This document shows positions 53,717 to 62,811 of a stretch of DNA of 64,000 nt, piece by piece. The first letter of the stretch is position 1. Each line of letters opens with the position of its first letter. Source of the DNA: Hyphomicrobiales bacterium (lineage in GTDB: Bacteria > Pseudomonadota > Alphaproteobacteria > Rhizobiales > OSC116); NCBI GenBank assembly GCA_013214705.1, contig JABSRZ010000007.1, positions 149,335 to 213,334 of the forward strand, read 5' to 3'. Under the pieces are notes generated by a model. That model saw only the letters and a program-made list of their open reading frames with translations. It made no database searches and was not told where the DNA came from. The position numbers and the translations under genes were made by a program.

Positions 53717-54516
53717 TAAACTTCCCAACCCGCATATTTTTCGCTTGGCACTTTGCTGAACAAGTCAAAAAACGCCTGTGTGGTGGCATTATGAACTTTT
53801 TTTATGTCAATTTGTTTAACATTCGCCAAGGCCTCGGCGGTATGAGTTACAAACGCAGGCTCGTTGCGTTTGCCCCGGTGCGGCGTCGGCGCTAAATATG
53901 GCGCATCGGTTTCGACCAATATGCGCTCAATCGGCACCAATTTGGCCGCCTCATGCACATTTGCCGCATTTTTAAAGCTGACAATGCCCGAAAAGCTCAC
54001 AAATGCACCCAAATCTAAACCAGTTTTGCACAGCTCGATGCCGCTGCTAAAACAATGCAGCAATAGTTTGAATTCGCCGCGTTGCATTTCTTCATTTAAA
54101 ATAGCCGCCATGGCATCATCACTATTTCTAGAATGAATAATCAGCGGCAATCCGGTTTGCCGCGCCGCTTCAATATGGTTTCTAAATACCAAATCTTGCT
54201 CGGCTTTAAACGATTGATCGTGAAAATAATCTAAGCCGGCCTCGCCGATGCCAATCACTTTGGGATTGCTCGTATATTCTATAATTTGTTCGACGCTAAT
54301 GTCAGTTTCATCTTGCGCATTGCAAGGGTGCGTGCCCACAGTGCAATAAATATGCTCATGCTCAAGGGCAATATTATGAATTTTGTCAAACTGCTTAATG
54401 CGGGTGCTGATGGATGTCATAATGCCCACACCCGCATCATGCGCGCGTTGGATAACCTGTGGAAGTTCGTGTTCAAAATCCGGGAAATCTAAATGACAAT
54501 GGCTATCTACGAGCAT
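53716..54516 (-). CDS. tatD: TatD-family metal-dependent hydrolase
   Basis: A 266-residue TIM-barrel nuclease. Ligand motifs: DSHCHLDF at the start, GEAGLDYFHD, HSRNSDDA, LHCFSSG and ETDAPYLAP. Family members degrade DNA 3' to 5'. The ATG at 54516 has AAGGG upstream; an ORF start at 54558 would place the DnaA-box palindrome inside the coding region with no family residues there. It follows metG with a 90-nt gap. Confidence 0.92.
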   Translation of the reverse strand: MLVDSHCHLDFPDFEHELPQVIQRAHDAGVGIMTSISTRIKQFDKIHNIALEHEHIYCTVGTHPCNAQDETDISVEQIIEYTSNPKVIGIGEAGLDYFHDQSFKAEQDLVFRNHIEAARQTGLPLIIHSRNSDDAMAAILNEEMQRGEFKLLLHCFSSGIELCKTGLDLGAFVSFSGIVSFKNAANVHEAAKLVPIERILVETDAPYLAPTPHRGKRNEPAFVTHTAEALANVKQIDIKKVHNATTQAFFDLFSKVPSEKYAGWEV

Positions 54517-54536
54517 TTTATACCCTTTATACACAT

Positions 54537-54559
54537 ATTGTGGATAGCTTATCCACAAT
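54537..54559. promoter_or_regulatory. 23-bp palindrome with DnaA box
   Basis: ATTGTGGATA-GCT-TATCCACAAT: two perfect 10-bp arms. The right arm includes TTATCCACA (54549-54557), an exact DnaA-box consensus; the left arm read on the other strand is CTATCCACA, one mismatch away. It stands in the metG-tatD gap. Confidence 0.6.
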
Positions 54560-54606
54560 GTTAATTCATTAGATTAATAAAACTACATAAACGATTGTAT
54601 TTATTG

Positions 54607-56151
54607 TTATTTATCAGACACATATCTAGGATAAATCGGCGATGGCTTGTTAATTTCAAGGCCTTTTTGCAACCAATTTGGTTTAGATAGGTGGGCAAAG
54701 TCACGCTTATCAACAGCTACGCCTAACATGTCTAAAAACTTGGCCGCGCCTAGCGGAATATACGGCTGTGCCATAATCGCCACTTGGCGGATAATCTCCG
54801 CAGTTAGCGCCAACACAACGCCCATTCTTTCGGGGTTGGTTTTCTTTAAAGCCCATGGTTCTTGGCCAGCAAAATATTTATTGGTTTCGCCAACCACCTC
54901 CCAAACGGCGGCAATGGCCAAGTGAATTTGTTGGGTTTGCATGGCTTTTCTGGCTTTTTCTATGGCGTTTTCAGCCAAGGCAATTAACGCGTTGTCGGCA
55001 TCATTCAAATTTTCAATGGCGGGTAATTTGCCATCGCAATTTTTCGCAATCATCGATAATGAACGCGAGGCCAAATTGCCCAAATCATTGGCTAAGTCGG
55101 CGTTTGTGCGGTTTACCAAACCGGTATGGCTAAAGCTGCCATCGCGGCCATAAGGCACTTCACGCATCAAGAAATATCGCACTTGGTCAACGCCATATTC
55201 TTGCATCAATTGGTGTGGGTCGACCACATTACCAACCGATTTGCTCATTTTCTCACCGTCATTATTAATAAAACCGTGGCCAAATACGCGTTTTGGCACT
55301 TCAATGTCGGCTGACATTAGAAATGCCGGCCAATAGATGGCATGAAAACGCAATATATCTTTGCCAATAATGTGCAAATCACATGGCCAATATTTGGCAA
55401 ACTTTTCATCGTCAGTTAAAAAACCAGCGCCGGTCAGATAATTGGTTAAAGCGTCAACCCATACATACATCACATGGCCGTCCACATCCGGCACGTTCAC
55501 ACCCCAATCAAACGCAGTACGTGATACCGATAAATCGCGCAGCCCACCTTTCACAAAATTTACCACCTCGTTGCGACGGCTATCCGGGCCCACAAATTCT
55601 GGGTGATTTTCATATAATGCCAATAAATTGTCTTCATAAGCCGAAAGTTTAAAGAAATAACTATCTTCTTCCATCCATTCAACCGGCGTGCCGGTCGGCG
55701 CAATAAATGACCCATTTTCTTGTTTAGTCAGTTCTTTTTCATCATAATAAGCTTCATCACGAACCGAGTACCAACCCGAATATTTCTCTAAATATATATC
55801 GCCTTTGGCCACCATGCGGCGCCACACTTCAGCTGCCACAGCCTTGTGCCGCGGCTCTGTGGTGCGTACAAAATCATTGTTAGAACAATTTAACGCGATA
55901 GACAGGTCTTCAAACGCTTTAGAGTTAGCCGCGGCTAGTTCTTGCACGCTGATGCCAGCTTTCTCAGCGGTTTGCAGCATTTTCTGCCCATGTTCGTCTG
56001 CACCAGTGACATAAAGCACATCAAACCCATCCAAGGCTTTAAAACGAGCCAGAGCGTCGGTAGTCATCATTTCATAGGCATGGCCGATATGCGGAACACC
56101 ATTAGCGTAAGGTATTGAGGTGGTTATATAAAATGCTGTTTTGTTACTCAT
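54607..56151 (-). CDS. metG: Methionyl-tRNA synthetase
   Basis: A 514-residue class-I synthetase charging tRNA-Met. HIGH motif as PHIGHAYE near residue 20, KMSKS as GEKMSKSVGN near 300, and the anticodon-binding helical domain (NDLGNLASRSLSM, EPWALKK) after it. There is no C-terminal tRNA-binding (Trbp111-like) domain, normal for this lineage. The ATG at 56151 has TTGGAAG upstream; a start at 56196 would overlap holB. Confidence 0.95.
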   Translation of the reverse strand: MSNKTAFYITTSIPYANGVPHIGHAYEMMTTDALARFKALDGFDVLYVTGADEHGQKMLQTAEKAGISVQELAAANSKAFEDLSIALNCSNNDFVRTTEPRHKAVAAEVWRRMVAKGDIYLEKYSGWYSVRDEAYYDEKELTKQENGSFIAPTGTPVEWMEEDSYFFKLSAYEDNLLALYENHPEFVGPDSRRNEVVNFVKGGLRDLSVSRTAFDWGVNVPDVDGHVMYVWVDALTNYLTGAGFLTDDEKFAKYWPCDLHIIGKDILRFHAIYWPAFLMSADIEVPKRVFGHGFINNDGEKMSKSVGNVVDPHQLMQEYGVDQVRYFLMREVPYGRDGSFSHTGLVNRTNADLANDLGNLASRSLSMIAKNCDGKLPAIENLNDADNALIALAENAIEKARKAMQTQQIHLAIAAVWEVVGETNKYFAGQEPWALKKTNPERMGVVLALTAEIIRQVAIMAQPYIPLGAAKFLDMLGVAVDKRDFAHLSKPNWLQKGLEINKPSPIYPRYVSDK

Positions 56152-56176
56152 ATTGGCTTCCAAGTTTTCATGCGGC

Positions 56177-57283
56177 TTATTTTGCAATTTTTTCAAAATT
56201 CAAAAATTCGGTTATTATTGTTTGTTTTTTATCCATATTAAACGCGCTATTAAGGCGAAATTTTTGCTCGCTACCTTCCCACAGGTTAAACAATGCATCA
56301 AGGCTGAAATGGGCCGATAAATGGTTAAACAGTTTAATTTCAACATGTGGCAGCGCCAAATGCTGGTCGGCATCATCTCCAAGTGACAAAAATTTAATCA
56401 ACCGGCTTAAAATGGCTAGATATTGCTCGGTAAAAAACAAATATTTGGTCTCGGCGGCTTTTAAGGCCAATTCGCTGGCAAATTTATGTGTGTCAGTGCG
56501 CGATATTCTCGGTATTTGATATAGCAGAGCTAACATTTTTTTGTATATATCCAAGCCTTCGACATCGATAACTTCTAAGGTGCGGGCAAAACTTCCTTGG
56601 CCTAAAAACAATATAATTGGCAATTCATCTTTGTCAATTTCAACATTATAATGTTGCAATAATCCCATTATATGTTGGTCGGATAAATCATTTACTTTCA
56701 GCATCCGGCAGCGCGAGCGAATGGTTGGTAATAATTTCGCTGGCAAGGAGCTAACAATTAAAAATATGGTGTTTTTGGGCGGCTCTTCCAGCGATTTTAG
56801 CAAAGCATTGGCTGAATTGTTGTTCAGATCATCGGCACTATCGATAATGATAACGCGCCAACCGCCCTTTTCGACGGTTTTGTTAATAAATTGTTCGGCC
56901 TTGCGGACATTTTCAATGTTAATATTCTGACCATATTTTTTGGTTTTGTCGTTATAAGCCCGGTTTAAAATATATAAGGATGGGTGGCTGCGCGCCCTCA
57001 CCTGTTGGGCGGAAATGGCGTCAAAATTGGGTGTTAAATTCAAAATACCAGCCGCACGTACATTTTCTGGAGTTTTAAATTCCAGCACAAATTGGGCAAA
57101 TTTATAGGCCAAACTCGCCTTGCCAATGCCTTTTTGGCCAGCAATCACCCAAGCATGATGCATTTTGCCCGACATAAAGGCATCAAACAGAGCTTTTTCG
57201 GCAGTCTCCAAACCACGCAAATTATCATTATCCCGCGGGTGTGGAAAATTTTCTAGCTTGTCAATCTCTAGTATGTCAGTCAT
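56177..57283 (-). CDS. holB: DNA polymerase III delta-prime subunit
   Basis: A 368-residue clamp-loader subunit of the AAA+ fold. P-loop GQKGIGKASL near residue 52, Walker B-like VIIIDSADDLNNNSANALLKSLEEPP and sensor-1 FLIVSSLPAKLLPTIRSRC (SRC motif, arginine finger) are clear; a family zinc module is reduced. The ATG overlaps the tmk stop (ATGA), so the start at 57283 is chosen over 57328. Confidence 0.92.
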   Translation of the reverse strand: MTDILEIDKLENFPHPRDNDNLRGLETAEKALFDAFMSGKMHHAWVIAGQKGIGKASLAYKFAQFVLEFKTPENVRAAGILNLTPNFDAISAQQVRARSHPSLYILNRAYNDKTKKYGQNINIENVRKAEQFINKTVEKGGWRVIIIDSADDLNNNSANALLKSLEEPPKNTIFLIVSSLPAKLLPTIRSRCRMLKVNDLSDQHIMGLLQHYNVEIDKDELPIILFLGQGSFARTLEVIDVEGLDIYKKMLALLYQIPRISRTDTHKFASELALKAAETKYLFFTEQYLAILSRLIKFLSLGDDADQHLALPHVEIKLFNHLSAHFSLDALFNLWEGSEQKFRLNSAFNMDKKQTIITEFLNFEKIAK

Positions 57284-57966
57284 GCTTTTTCGGCTAGCTG
57301 GTTTAGCAGTTGTTGTGCGTCGGCCCATATGTCAGCGTGAATTTCCGCAACGGATTGCTCTGCATTTATCAAGCTGCACCTTGCCGGTTCATTGGCCGCA
57401 ATGTCTAAATAACATTGGCGCAAATCTAAATGAAATTGCATCTGCATATTCTCAAATCTGTCTTCGGCCATATGGGCTTGGCTGGCCTTAATTTCCGCCA
57501 TCCGGGCGTTGGCACGGCCAAGGCCAATTTCGGGGTCCAAATCTAATATATAGGTTCTATTTGGCAGGTTTTGCGCCACCACATATTTTTCTATGACGGT
57601 GATTAATTCTTGCGGCACATTGCCGGCAACGCCTTGGTAAGCACGGGTTGAATCCAAAAACCTATCGCATAATACCCATGTGCCTTGGGCCAGTTTGGGC
57701 AAAATTAATTTATCTAAATGGTCAGCCCGGCCGGCGGCAAATAACAAAGCTTCAGATATAGGCGACCACGCCGCAACATCGCCGGTTAGCAACAGTTTGC
57801 GCAACTGCTCAGCGGCTTCGCTGCCACCGGGTTCGCGGGTTTGAACAACGTCAATGCCAAGGGCGGTTAGTTTTTCGGCCAATAACTTAATCTGAGTGGT
57901 TTTGCCACCACCCTCGCCGCCTTCAAAACTAATAAATTGACCCCGTGGTTTTGCTATTTGTTGCAT
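57280..57966 (-). CDS. tmk: Thymidylate kinase
   Basis: A 228-residue kinase making dTDP from dTMP. P-loop FEGGEGGGKTTQ near residue 15, DR(F)LDSTRAYQG near 100, TREPGGSEAAEQLR near 45. Length is slightly above the usual 205-215. Translationally coupled to holB. Confidence 0.95.
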   Translation of the reverse strand: MQQIAKPRGQFISFEGGEGGGKTTQIKLLAEKLTALGIDVVQTREPGGSEAAEQLRKLLLTGDVAAWSPISEALLFAAGRADHLDKLILPKLAQGTWVLCDRFLDSTRAYQGVAGNVPQELITVIEKYVVAQNLPNRTYILDLDPEIGLGRANARMAEIKASQAHMAEDRFENMQMQFHLDLRQCYLDIAANEPARCSLINAEQSVAEIHADIWADAQQLLNQLAEKA

Positions 57967-57985
57967 ACCTACCCTAAATTAACGT

Positions 57986-59209
57986 TTAAAATAAAGATTC
58001 TAGATATTTATCCGCCCAAGACCATAAAATGTCAACGGATTGATCGATAGGATCACTTTTAGCAACATGTTTTTCGGCCAATAATGGCACGCTATACTGG
58101 TAGCCGTCTTGACCTTTGACATTTAACTGCCCGATAATTTGGTTGCGGCTAATCGGCGCTACAATTGGTTTCACATAGATAATTTCACCGGTCATTTGCT
58201 CGGTTTTATCAATGTTGAGCAGCGCGATAATTTTTTCGCTGACTATCAGCCCAATTTCAGGTTGCTTGCCTAGCGCCACTTTGGCTTGGCCAACAATGGT
58301 TCGATTTTCGTATATCACATATTTCTTGAACGATTTATAGCCCCAATCCAACAATTTCTGGGCTTCTAAAGAGCGTTTTCTCGAGCTGGTCAAACCATGG
58401 ATGGCCACAATAATCCGCCTGCCATCTCGCATGGCCGAGGTCACAATGCCATAACCGCTTTCCTTGGTGTACCCAGTTTTCAAGCCATCTACGCCAATAT
58501 TTTCCTCTAGCAGAATGTTTCGATTGGGTTGTATCACAGTTCCCCATTTAAGACTGGTTTCGCCAAAATAATGGTAATATTGCGGGAATTCCGTTATCAG
58601 TAAGTTGGCCAAATGGCCCAAATCTCGCATGGTCATTTTTTGGTTTTCGTGTGGCCAACCGGTTGCATTGCCAAAAGTAGATTTGGTTAGCCCAATCTCG
58701 CGGGCTTTTTGCTGCATTTGTAGCGCAAATTCTTCCTCAGACCCAGCCAAGCCTTCGGCAATGGCAATGGCGGCATCATTGCCCGAAACCACAATTAAAC
58801 CTCTTATCAGGTTATGAATTGTAATTTTGCTCTTTAATTGAGCAAACATGCTAGAGCCACGCCGGTCATAAGCGCGTTTCGATATTCTAAACTTATCGTC
58901 AAATGCCACTTTGCCGTCACGCAAGGCCTCAAAAATCATGTAAACCGTCATTAATTTACTCAGGCTTGCAGGTGGTATTAATATCTCGGAATTTTTTTGA
59001 TATAAAATAGTGTCATTGGTGACGTCATATATATAGGCATATTTGGCAGTGGTTTTTAGTTCAGCCGCTTGGGTGATGTTTTGCGCGCAAATAACCAGCA
59101 ATGTTAACATTGCCAATGCCATTATTTTTGCATTTTTGATATGTATATTGTTAGGCTGTAAATTCAACATGGCACCATGCGCTTTAAAATGTTCACATTT
59201 ATTGGCCAC
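57986..59209 (-). CDS. D-alanyl-D-alanine carboxypeptidase (PBP5/6-like)
   Basis: A 407-residue periplasmic peptidase (S11) that trims peptidoglycan pentapeptides. SxxK is PASLSKLM near residue 85, SxN is VSGNDAA, and KTG is DGLKTGYTKESGYG. Hydrophobic signal MALAMLTLLVICAQNITQA occurs at about 30-48, so the true start may be internal (Met14 or Met30); GTG at 59209 with AGG upstream is the first option. The C-terminal beta domain (PBP5_C) is present (about 320-407). It follows rlpA by one base. Confidence 0.92.
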   Translation of the reverse strand: MANKCEHFKAHGAMLNLQPNNIHIKNAKIMALAMLTLLVICAQNITQAAELKTTAKYAYIYDVTNDTILYQKNSEILIPPASLSKLMTVYMIFEALRDGKVAFDDKFRISKRAYDRRGSSMFAQLKSKITIHNLIRGLIVVSGNDAAIAIAEGLAGSEEEFALQMQQKAREIGLTKSTFGNATGWPHENQKMTMRDLGHLANLLITEFPQYYHYFGETSLKWGTVIQPNRNILLEENIGVDGLKTGYTKESGYGIVTSAMRDGRRIIVAIHGLTSSRKRSLEAQKLLDWGYKSFKKYVIYENRTIVGQAKVALGKQPEIGLIVSEKIIALLNIDKTEQMTGEIIYVKPIVAPISRNQIIGQLNVKGQDGYQYSVPLLAEKHVAKSDPIDQSVDILWSWADKYLESLF

Positions 59210-59210
59210 A

Positions 59211-60320
59211 TTAGGCCTGCACCATTACCAAATATAATGTATTGGAATTTTGGGTTCTAATGTCTATTTTGCTAAAAACAGAATCACCCAATTGCTTTTT
59301 ATATTCTATGGCCTGTTTAATGTCTTTGAACATGGCCACCTGAATAAATTCACCACCAATTGTGGCTAATGGTAGGTTTGAATCTAAACTTAACAATCTA
59401 CCTTGGTTTTTAGACAATGTGCCAGCGCCAGATAGGGCAACCGAACCAGATGGGGTGATGGCCGAAGCGATATCAGTATCAAATTCTGCCATATCGCCAG
59501 AGTTCAAGCTGCCTTTGGCCACAGCATCTACACTATTGCTGCCCAAAACTGCGTTATCGGCAACAAATTTTGGTTGGTTCCAGCCAAATATCCAATCAAT
59601 AAAATTGCGGTCGGGGTTGCTATTGCTGTTGCTGGCGGTGCTGGCAACGCTGGTTCCGCCATTGGTTTTGCCGCCCAAAGCAGCAATTTTGGCGTTATCA
59701 CCATCTGGGTGCGCGGCGGCTTTGCCAAAATATTCCACCCGTACATCCGCCAAGCCTTTGTTTTTATAGCCCAAAGCTTCGGCTGCAGCGCGCGATAAAT
59801 CAATCAGCCTATTGTTATGGTAAGGGCCACGGTCATTCACCCGCACGATGATAGATTTATTGTTGGCCAAATTGGTAACTTTAACCAACGATGGCAAAGG
59901 CAAAGTTTTATGCGCTGCCGTAAACGCATGCATGTCAAATATTTCGCTATTGGCGGTTTTGCGGCCGTGGAACTCATCGCCATACCAAGACGCTTTACCG
60001 GTTTTATTGTAACTGGTGTCCTCGCGCGGATAATACCATTTGCCAGCCACTTTATAAGGCTTGCCAACTTTATAATAACCAGCTTTTTTGGGTAATTTGC
60101 CTTTATCAGTGTAAACGCGTTCAGAGGTTTTAACCCCATATTTGTTAAGCCCGATGCCAGCGCAACCAGATAAACTAAGCAGACCAAATGTGATGGCGCA
60201 CAGGCCAAGCTTGCGCAGCATACCCAAAGGTTTAACACCCACTGATTTGATATTCAGGGGCATAGCCGCTTTTTTAGTTTTTTCACGTGTGGACGCTGTA
60301 ACCCAAACCATATTCATCAC
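59211..60320 (-). CDS. rlpA: RlpA-like septal-ring lipoprotein with SPOR domain
   Basis: A 369-residue (upper bound) outer-membrane lipoprotein. Lipobox LSGC near residue 54; a double-psi beta-barrel RlpA domain (about 105-200, TGKASWYGDEFHGRKTANSE, RVNDRGPYHNNRLIDLS) with lytic transglycosylase residues; a 90-residue linker rich in Ala/Ser/Asn; a C-terminal SPOR domain (about 310-369) binding denuded septal glycan. The start is uncertain: Met codons at positions 1, 2, 4, 20 and 34 and no clear ribosome site. It works with the carboxypeptidase that follows. Confidence 0.88.
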   Translation of the reverse strand: MMNMVWVTASTREKTKKAAMPLNIKSVGVKPLGMLRKLGLCAITFGLLSLSGCAGIGLNKYGVKTSERVYTDKGKLPKKAGYYKVGKPYKVAGKWYYPREDTSYNKTGKASWYGDEFHGRKTANSEIFDMHAFTAAHKTLPLPSLVKVTNLANNKSIIVRVNDRGPYHNNRLIDLSRAAAEALGYKNKGLADVRVEYFGKAAAHPDGDNAKIAALGGKTNGGTSVASTASNSNSNPDRNFIDWIFGWNQPKFVADNAVLGSNSVDAVAKGSLNSGDMAEFDTDIASAITPSGSVALSGAGTLSKNQGRLLSLDSNLPLATIGGEFIQVAMFKDIKQAIEYKKQLGDSVFSKIDIRTQNSNTLYLVMVQA

Positions 60321-60614
60321 TAATCATCTATTTTAATAAATATTTACCATCTTGATTTACCAAAATACATGAAAATGGCCATAAAAGCTGCCCTTTTTGA
60401 CCCGCATGTTTAACGCATGCTTACCATCTATGGTTAATAATGCGACACCCCGGCCAACATGGTGAAATATATAAAGTTATTCGCACCAAATATTGTACAA
60501 AACGCGGCATATTTACAATTTGCAAAAAAATATCTGTAAAACCCATAATATAACTTGCAAATGGTGCACGCAAAATATATTTACTGGCTTGTACAAACCG
60601 TATGGCACACTTTT
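60321..60614. other. Gap between rlpA and tRNA-Ser
   Basis: 294 bp without a gene. It should hold the promoter for rlpA (leftward) and for tRNA-Ser (rightward); TTGCAA (60555) and TATATT (60576) are weak candidates for the latter. Confidence 0.4.
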
Positions 60615-60706
60615 GGATGGGTGGCAGAGTCCGGTTTAATGCATCGGTCTTGAAAACCGACGAGGGTGCGAGCCCTCCGGGGGTTCGAATCCCTCCCCAT
60701 CCGCCA
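60615..60706 (+). tRNA. tRNA-Ser (UGA)
   Basis: Class-II tRNA of 92 nt with encoded CCA. Acceptor stem GGATGGG/CCCATCC, anticodon loop CTTGAAA (UGA) in stem CGGT/ACCG, long variable arm GAGGGTGCGAGCCCTC and T arm GGGGGTTCGAATCCCTC. The last 16 bases recur at 62143-62158. Confidence 0.97.
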
Positions 60707-60834
60707 TTACTTGCCTCTTAAGTTATTGATTTTATTAGTAAATTTTGTTGTTTGCCTTGCAAATCCACAGTAATCCTACAATCTGGGCAACAAACAGCGC
60801 AACATTCTCCTAATTCAAACCTTTTGTCTGCTGG
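60691..60834 (+). repeat. Direct repeat, copy A (tRNA-Ser 3' end plus flank)
   Basis: 144 bp that includes the last 16 bases of tRNA-Ser and 128 bp of downstream flank. It matches 62143-62286 over its whole length without gaps, about ten mismatches by eye. Likely the left attachment site plus element end. Confidence 0.85.
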
Positions 60835-61078
60835 CGGCGATCAGTCTATATGTATGCTAATTTGGCTCTGCCTTTTTACCACTCGTTTTTACTTTTTACT
60901 TGATATTGTAAAATTTTCAAAATTGGTTTGTTTCTGTCCAAATAGAAATTAGTTACAACCTAAACTGACATTTTTGTTTCAACTATGCTTCGAATTGTTT
61001 CGAGAGAAAATAATTATCATTCTATTATGTTATCAATTACACTGTCATCGTATCAGGACAACTAATAAAAGGTCTATT
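60707..61078. other. Gap from tRNA-Ser to the DUF2971 gene
   Basis: 372 bp, consisting of the flank part of direct repeat A (to 60834), then AT-rich sequence that must hold the DUF2971 promoter. Contains one copy of CAACAAACAGCGCAACA (60788-60804). Confidence 0.5.
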
Positions 61079-62032
61079 ATGAGTATAAATGAAGAGACTG
61101 TGCTATTTCGAAATATTTTTAGTCCCGGTTCATTGGAGAATATTCAAAATATTATCGATACTGAACAAAAATTCGTTTACTACACATCAGCTGATACAGT
61201 CTTGAAAATACTGCGTAAAAAAGAACTTTGGTTTCGAAATGCTAGAACTATGAATGATTTTTCTGAAATCACTTATGGGTTAGAATTGGTTCAATCCATT
61301 TTTGAAGGAAAAGCTGGTGAAAAATTTCGGCAGGCCGTCGATGAAATATTTGCCGGAACCATCGAGAAAACCAATGCGCTACTTTTAGGCTGGATTCATG
61401 ATTGGCAAATCGAAACGTACATTGCATGCATTTCATTGCATAACCCCGAGGAAGACGGACAAGGAAGGCTTTCAATGTGGCGCGCTTATGGTGACACCGC
61501 ACTAGTTGTTAATAACACACCTATGACGCAATTCTCGGACCTTTCTGCAGTGTTATCATTTCAAGTTCGTTATATGTCTGCAGAAGGATTGTTTGATCAC
61601 CTCACAAAGATTACCGCGGCCATTATAAATAATTCGGACTACCTCAAAGGATTGGGTCAAAACACACTTGTTTCCTATATCCACAGTATGATTTTCGAAA
61701 TCTCGATTGGAACGAAACATCCTGGCTTTAAAGAAGAAAATGAATGGCGATTATATTATCGTCCTTCTGAACGAAAAAGCGCTATTATGAATGAGGAAAT
61801 AGTAGTTCTTGGAGGTATTCCACAAAAAATATTTAAACTACAATTAGGAGACTATCCGGAACATGGACTAGTAAATGCCGACATTCCGTCGCTCCTGGAT
61901 CACATTATTATTGGGCCGACAAAATTCCCGTCCGTGATCTACTCTGCATTTGTCGCCGAACTTGAAAGTATGGGTATTCAAAATGCTGTTACCAAAGTTG
62001 TTGTATCAGATATCCCTCTTCGTTTGGGCTGA
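61079..62032 (+). CDS. DUF2971-family protein
   Basis: A 317-residue protein of the DUF2971 family. Typical blocks are FVYYTSADTVLKILRKKELWFRNARTMNDFSEITYGL near the start, CISLHNPEEDGQGRLSMWRAYGD in the middle and FKEENEWRLYYRP towards the end (W/R-E-W-R pattern). Function of the family is unknown; members often occur on mobile or defence islands. The ATG at 61079 has AAAAGG upstream; an in-frame start at 60974 adds residues unlike the family. A 5'-truncated relative lies at 63743-64000. Confidence 0.8.
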   Translation: MSINEETVLFRNIFSPGSLENIQNIIDTEQKFVYYTSADTVLKILRKKELWFRNARTMNDFSEITYGLELVQSIFEGKAGEKFRQAVDEIFAGTIEKTNALLLGWIHDWQIETYIACISLHNPEEDGQGRLSMWRAYGDTALVVNNTPMTQFSDLSAVLSFQVRYMSAEGLFDHLTKITAAIINNSDYLKGLGQNTLVSYIHSMIFEISIGTKHPGFKEENEWRLYYRPSERKSAIMNEEIVVLGGIPQKIFKLQLGDYPEHGLVNADIPSLLDHIIIGPTKFPSVIYSAFVAELESMGIQNAVTKVVVSDIPLRLG

Positions 62033-62142
62033 TTATAACTTTCCGCCAGACGGCTCAACAAACAGCGCAACAACAGCGCAGCATTTAAATCAACAAATCA
62101 TGTAATTATTTGTTATAAAACATTTTTTAAGAACTAAATAGC

Positions 62143-62286
62143 CCCTCCCCATCCGCCATTACTTGCCTCTTATGTTATTGATTTTATTAGCAAATTTGGT
62201 TTCTTGCCTTCCAAATCCGCAGTAATCCTACAATCTGGGCAACAAACAGCACAGCATTCTCCTAATTCAAACCTTTAGTCTGCTGG
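62143..62286 (+). repeat. Direct repeat, copy B
   Basis: Second copy of the 144-bp repeat, beginning with CCCTCCCCATCCGCCA, the 3' end of tRNA-Ser, but without the rest of a tRNA. It marks a second attachment site 1452 bp downstream of the first. Confidence 0.85.
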
Positions 62287-62292
62287 TGTAGA

Positions 62293-62334
62293 GCGGCGTT
62301 TTGGTTGATACCGTTGCGGCGTTTTGCTTGATAC
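62293..62334 (+). repeat. Tandem 19-bp direct repeat
   Basis: GCGGCGTTTTGGTTGATAC (62293-62311) and GCGGCGTTTTGCTTGATAC (62316-62334), 23-bp period, one mismatch, just after copy B. Position and size would suit arm-type binding sites of an integrase or iterated sites of a repressor. Confidence 0.6.
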
Positions 62335-62554
62335 AAGTTTAAGTTATTTATATTCATTTATGGGGTTATTTCGGAACATTCCAATTGTCGCATTGATATC
62401 AAATCAAATGTTGCGCTACAATTAAGCCAAGCACGGTTTGTGCATCTTGCTGGGCTTAAGCTAATGTCTTACCTTCGGCTATTCGGGATATATCGAGGTG
62501 AAACGGCCTGCGATGTGGAGCTGATGAATGCCATCATATGAAATGACTTCTTTA

Positions 62555-62791
62555 TCATACATGTATGTCTGAAATTAAGGTGGTTGAGCCATCTATTTTA
62601 AACTGGATGCGTTTCATATATATGGCGCTATTTGTAATGATAATATAGATGCCATCGTCTGATACTTCATTAATAGAATTTTCCACCATTAGAATATCAC
62701 CACTTTTTATCGTTGGGTTCACGCTGTCAGCATTATATTTTGACAAAGGTTCATTAATTATACTAACATTACGAAAAGAAATACAAATACT
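62555..62791 (-). pseudogene. S24-family (CI/LexA-like) repressor, C-terminal fragment
   Basis: An open frame of about 79 codons that matches the C-terminal autoprotease domain of phage repressors: ADSVNPTIKSGDILMVENSINEVSDDGIYIII with the nucleophile Ser in the DS(V)NP motif, then YMKRIQF with the general-base Lys. The N-terminal helix-turn-helix is absent, the frame upstream ends at a TAG (62792-62794) without an ATG, and the domain's last strand is short. A TTG at 62746 could still start translation. It is most likely the decayed remnant of a prophage or island repressor. Confidence 0.65.
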
Positions 62792-62811
62792 CTAATAAAA
62801 GAGAACCGATT

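Larger units (their letters stand above)
60707..62142. mobile_element. Candidate integrated element at tRNA-Ser, unit 1
   Basis: 1.44 kb between copy A and copy B of the repeat, with one gene (DUF2971 protein) and AT-rich composition. The tRNA is restored and a 16-base copy of its end marks the far side. No integrase gene, so the unit must have been mobilised in trans or is a remnant. Confidence 0.5.
62033..62554. other. Repeat-rich gap without genes
   Basis: 522 bp. In order: a third copy of CAACAAACAGCGCAACA (62056-62072), repeat copy B (62143-62286) and a tandem 19-bp repeat (62293-62334). After 62340 I see neither an ORF with a ribosome site nor an RNA-like structure. Confidence 0.5.
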
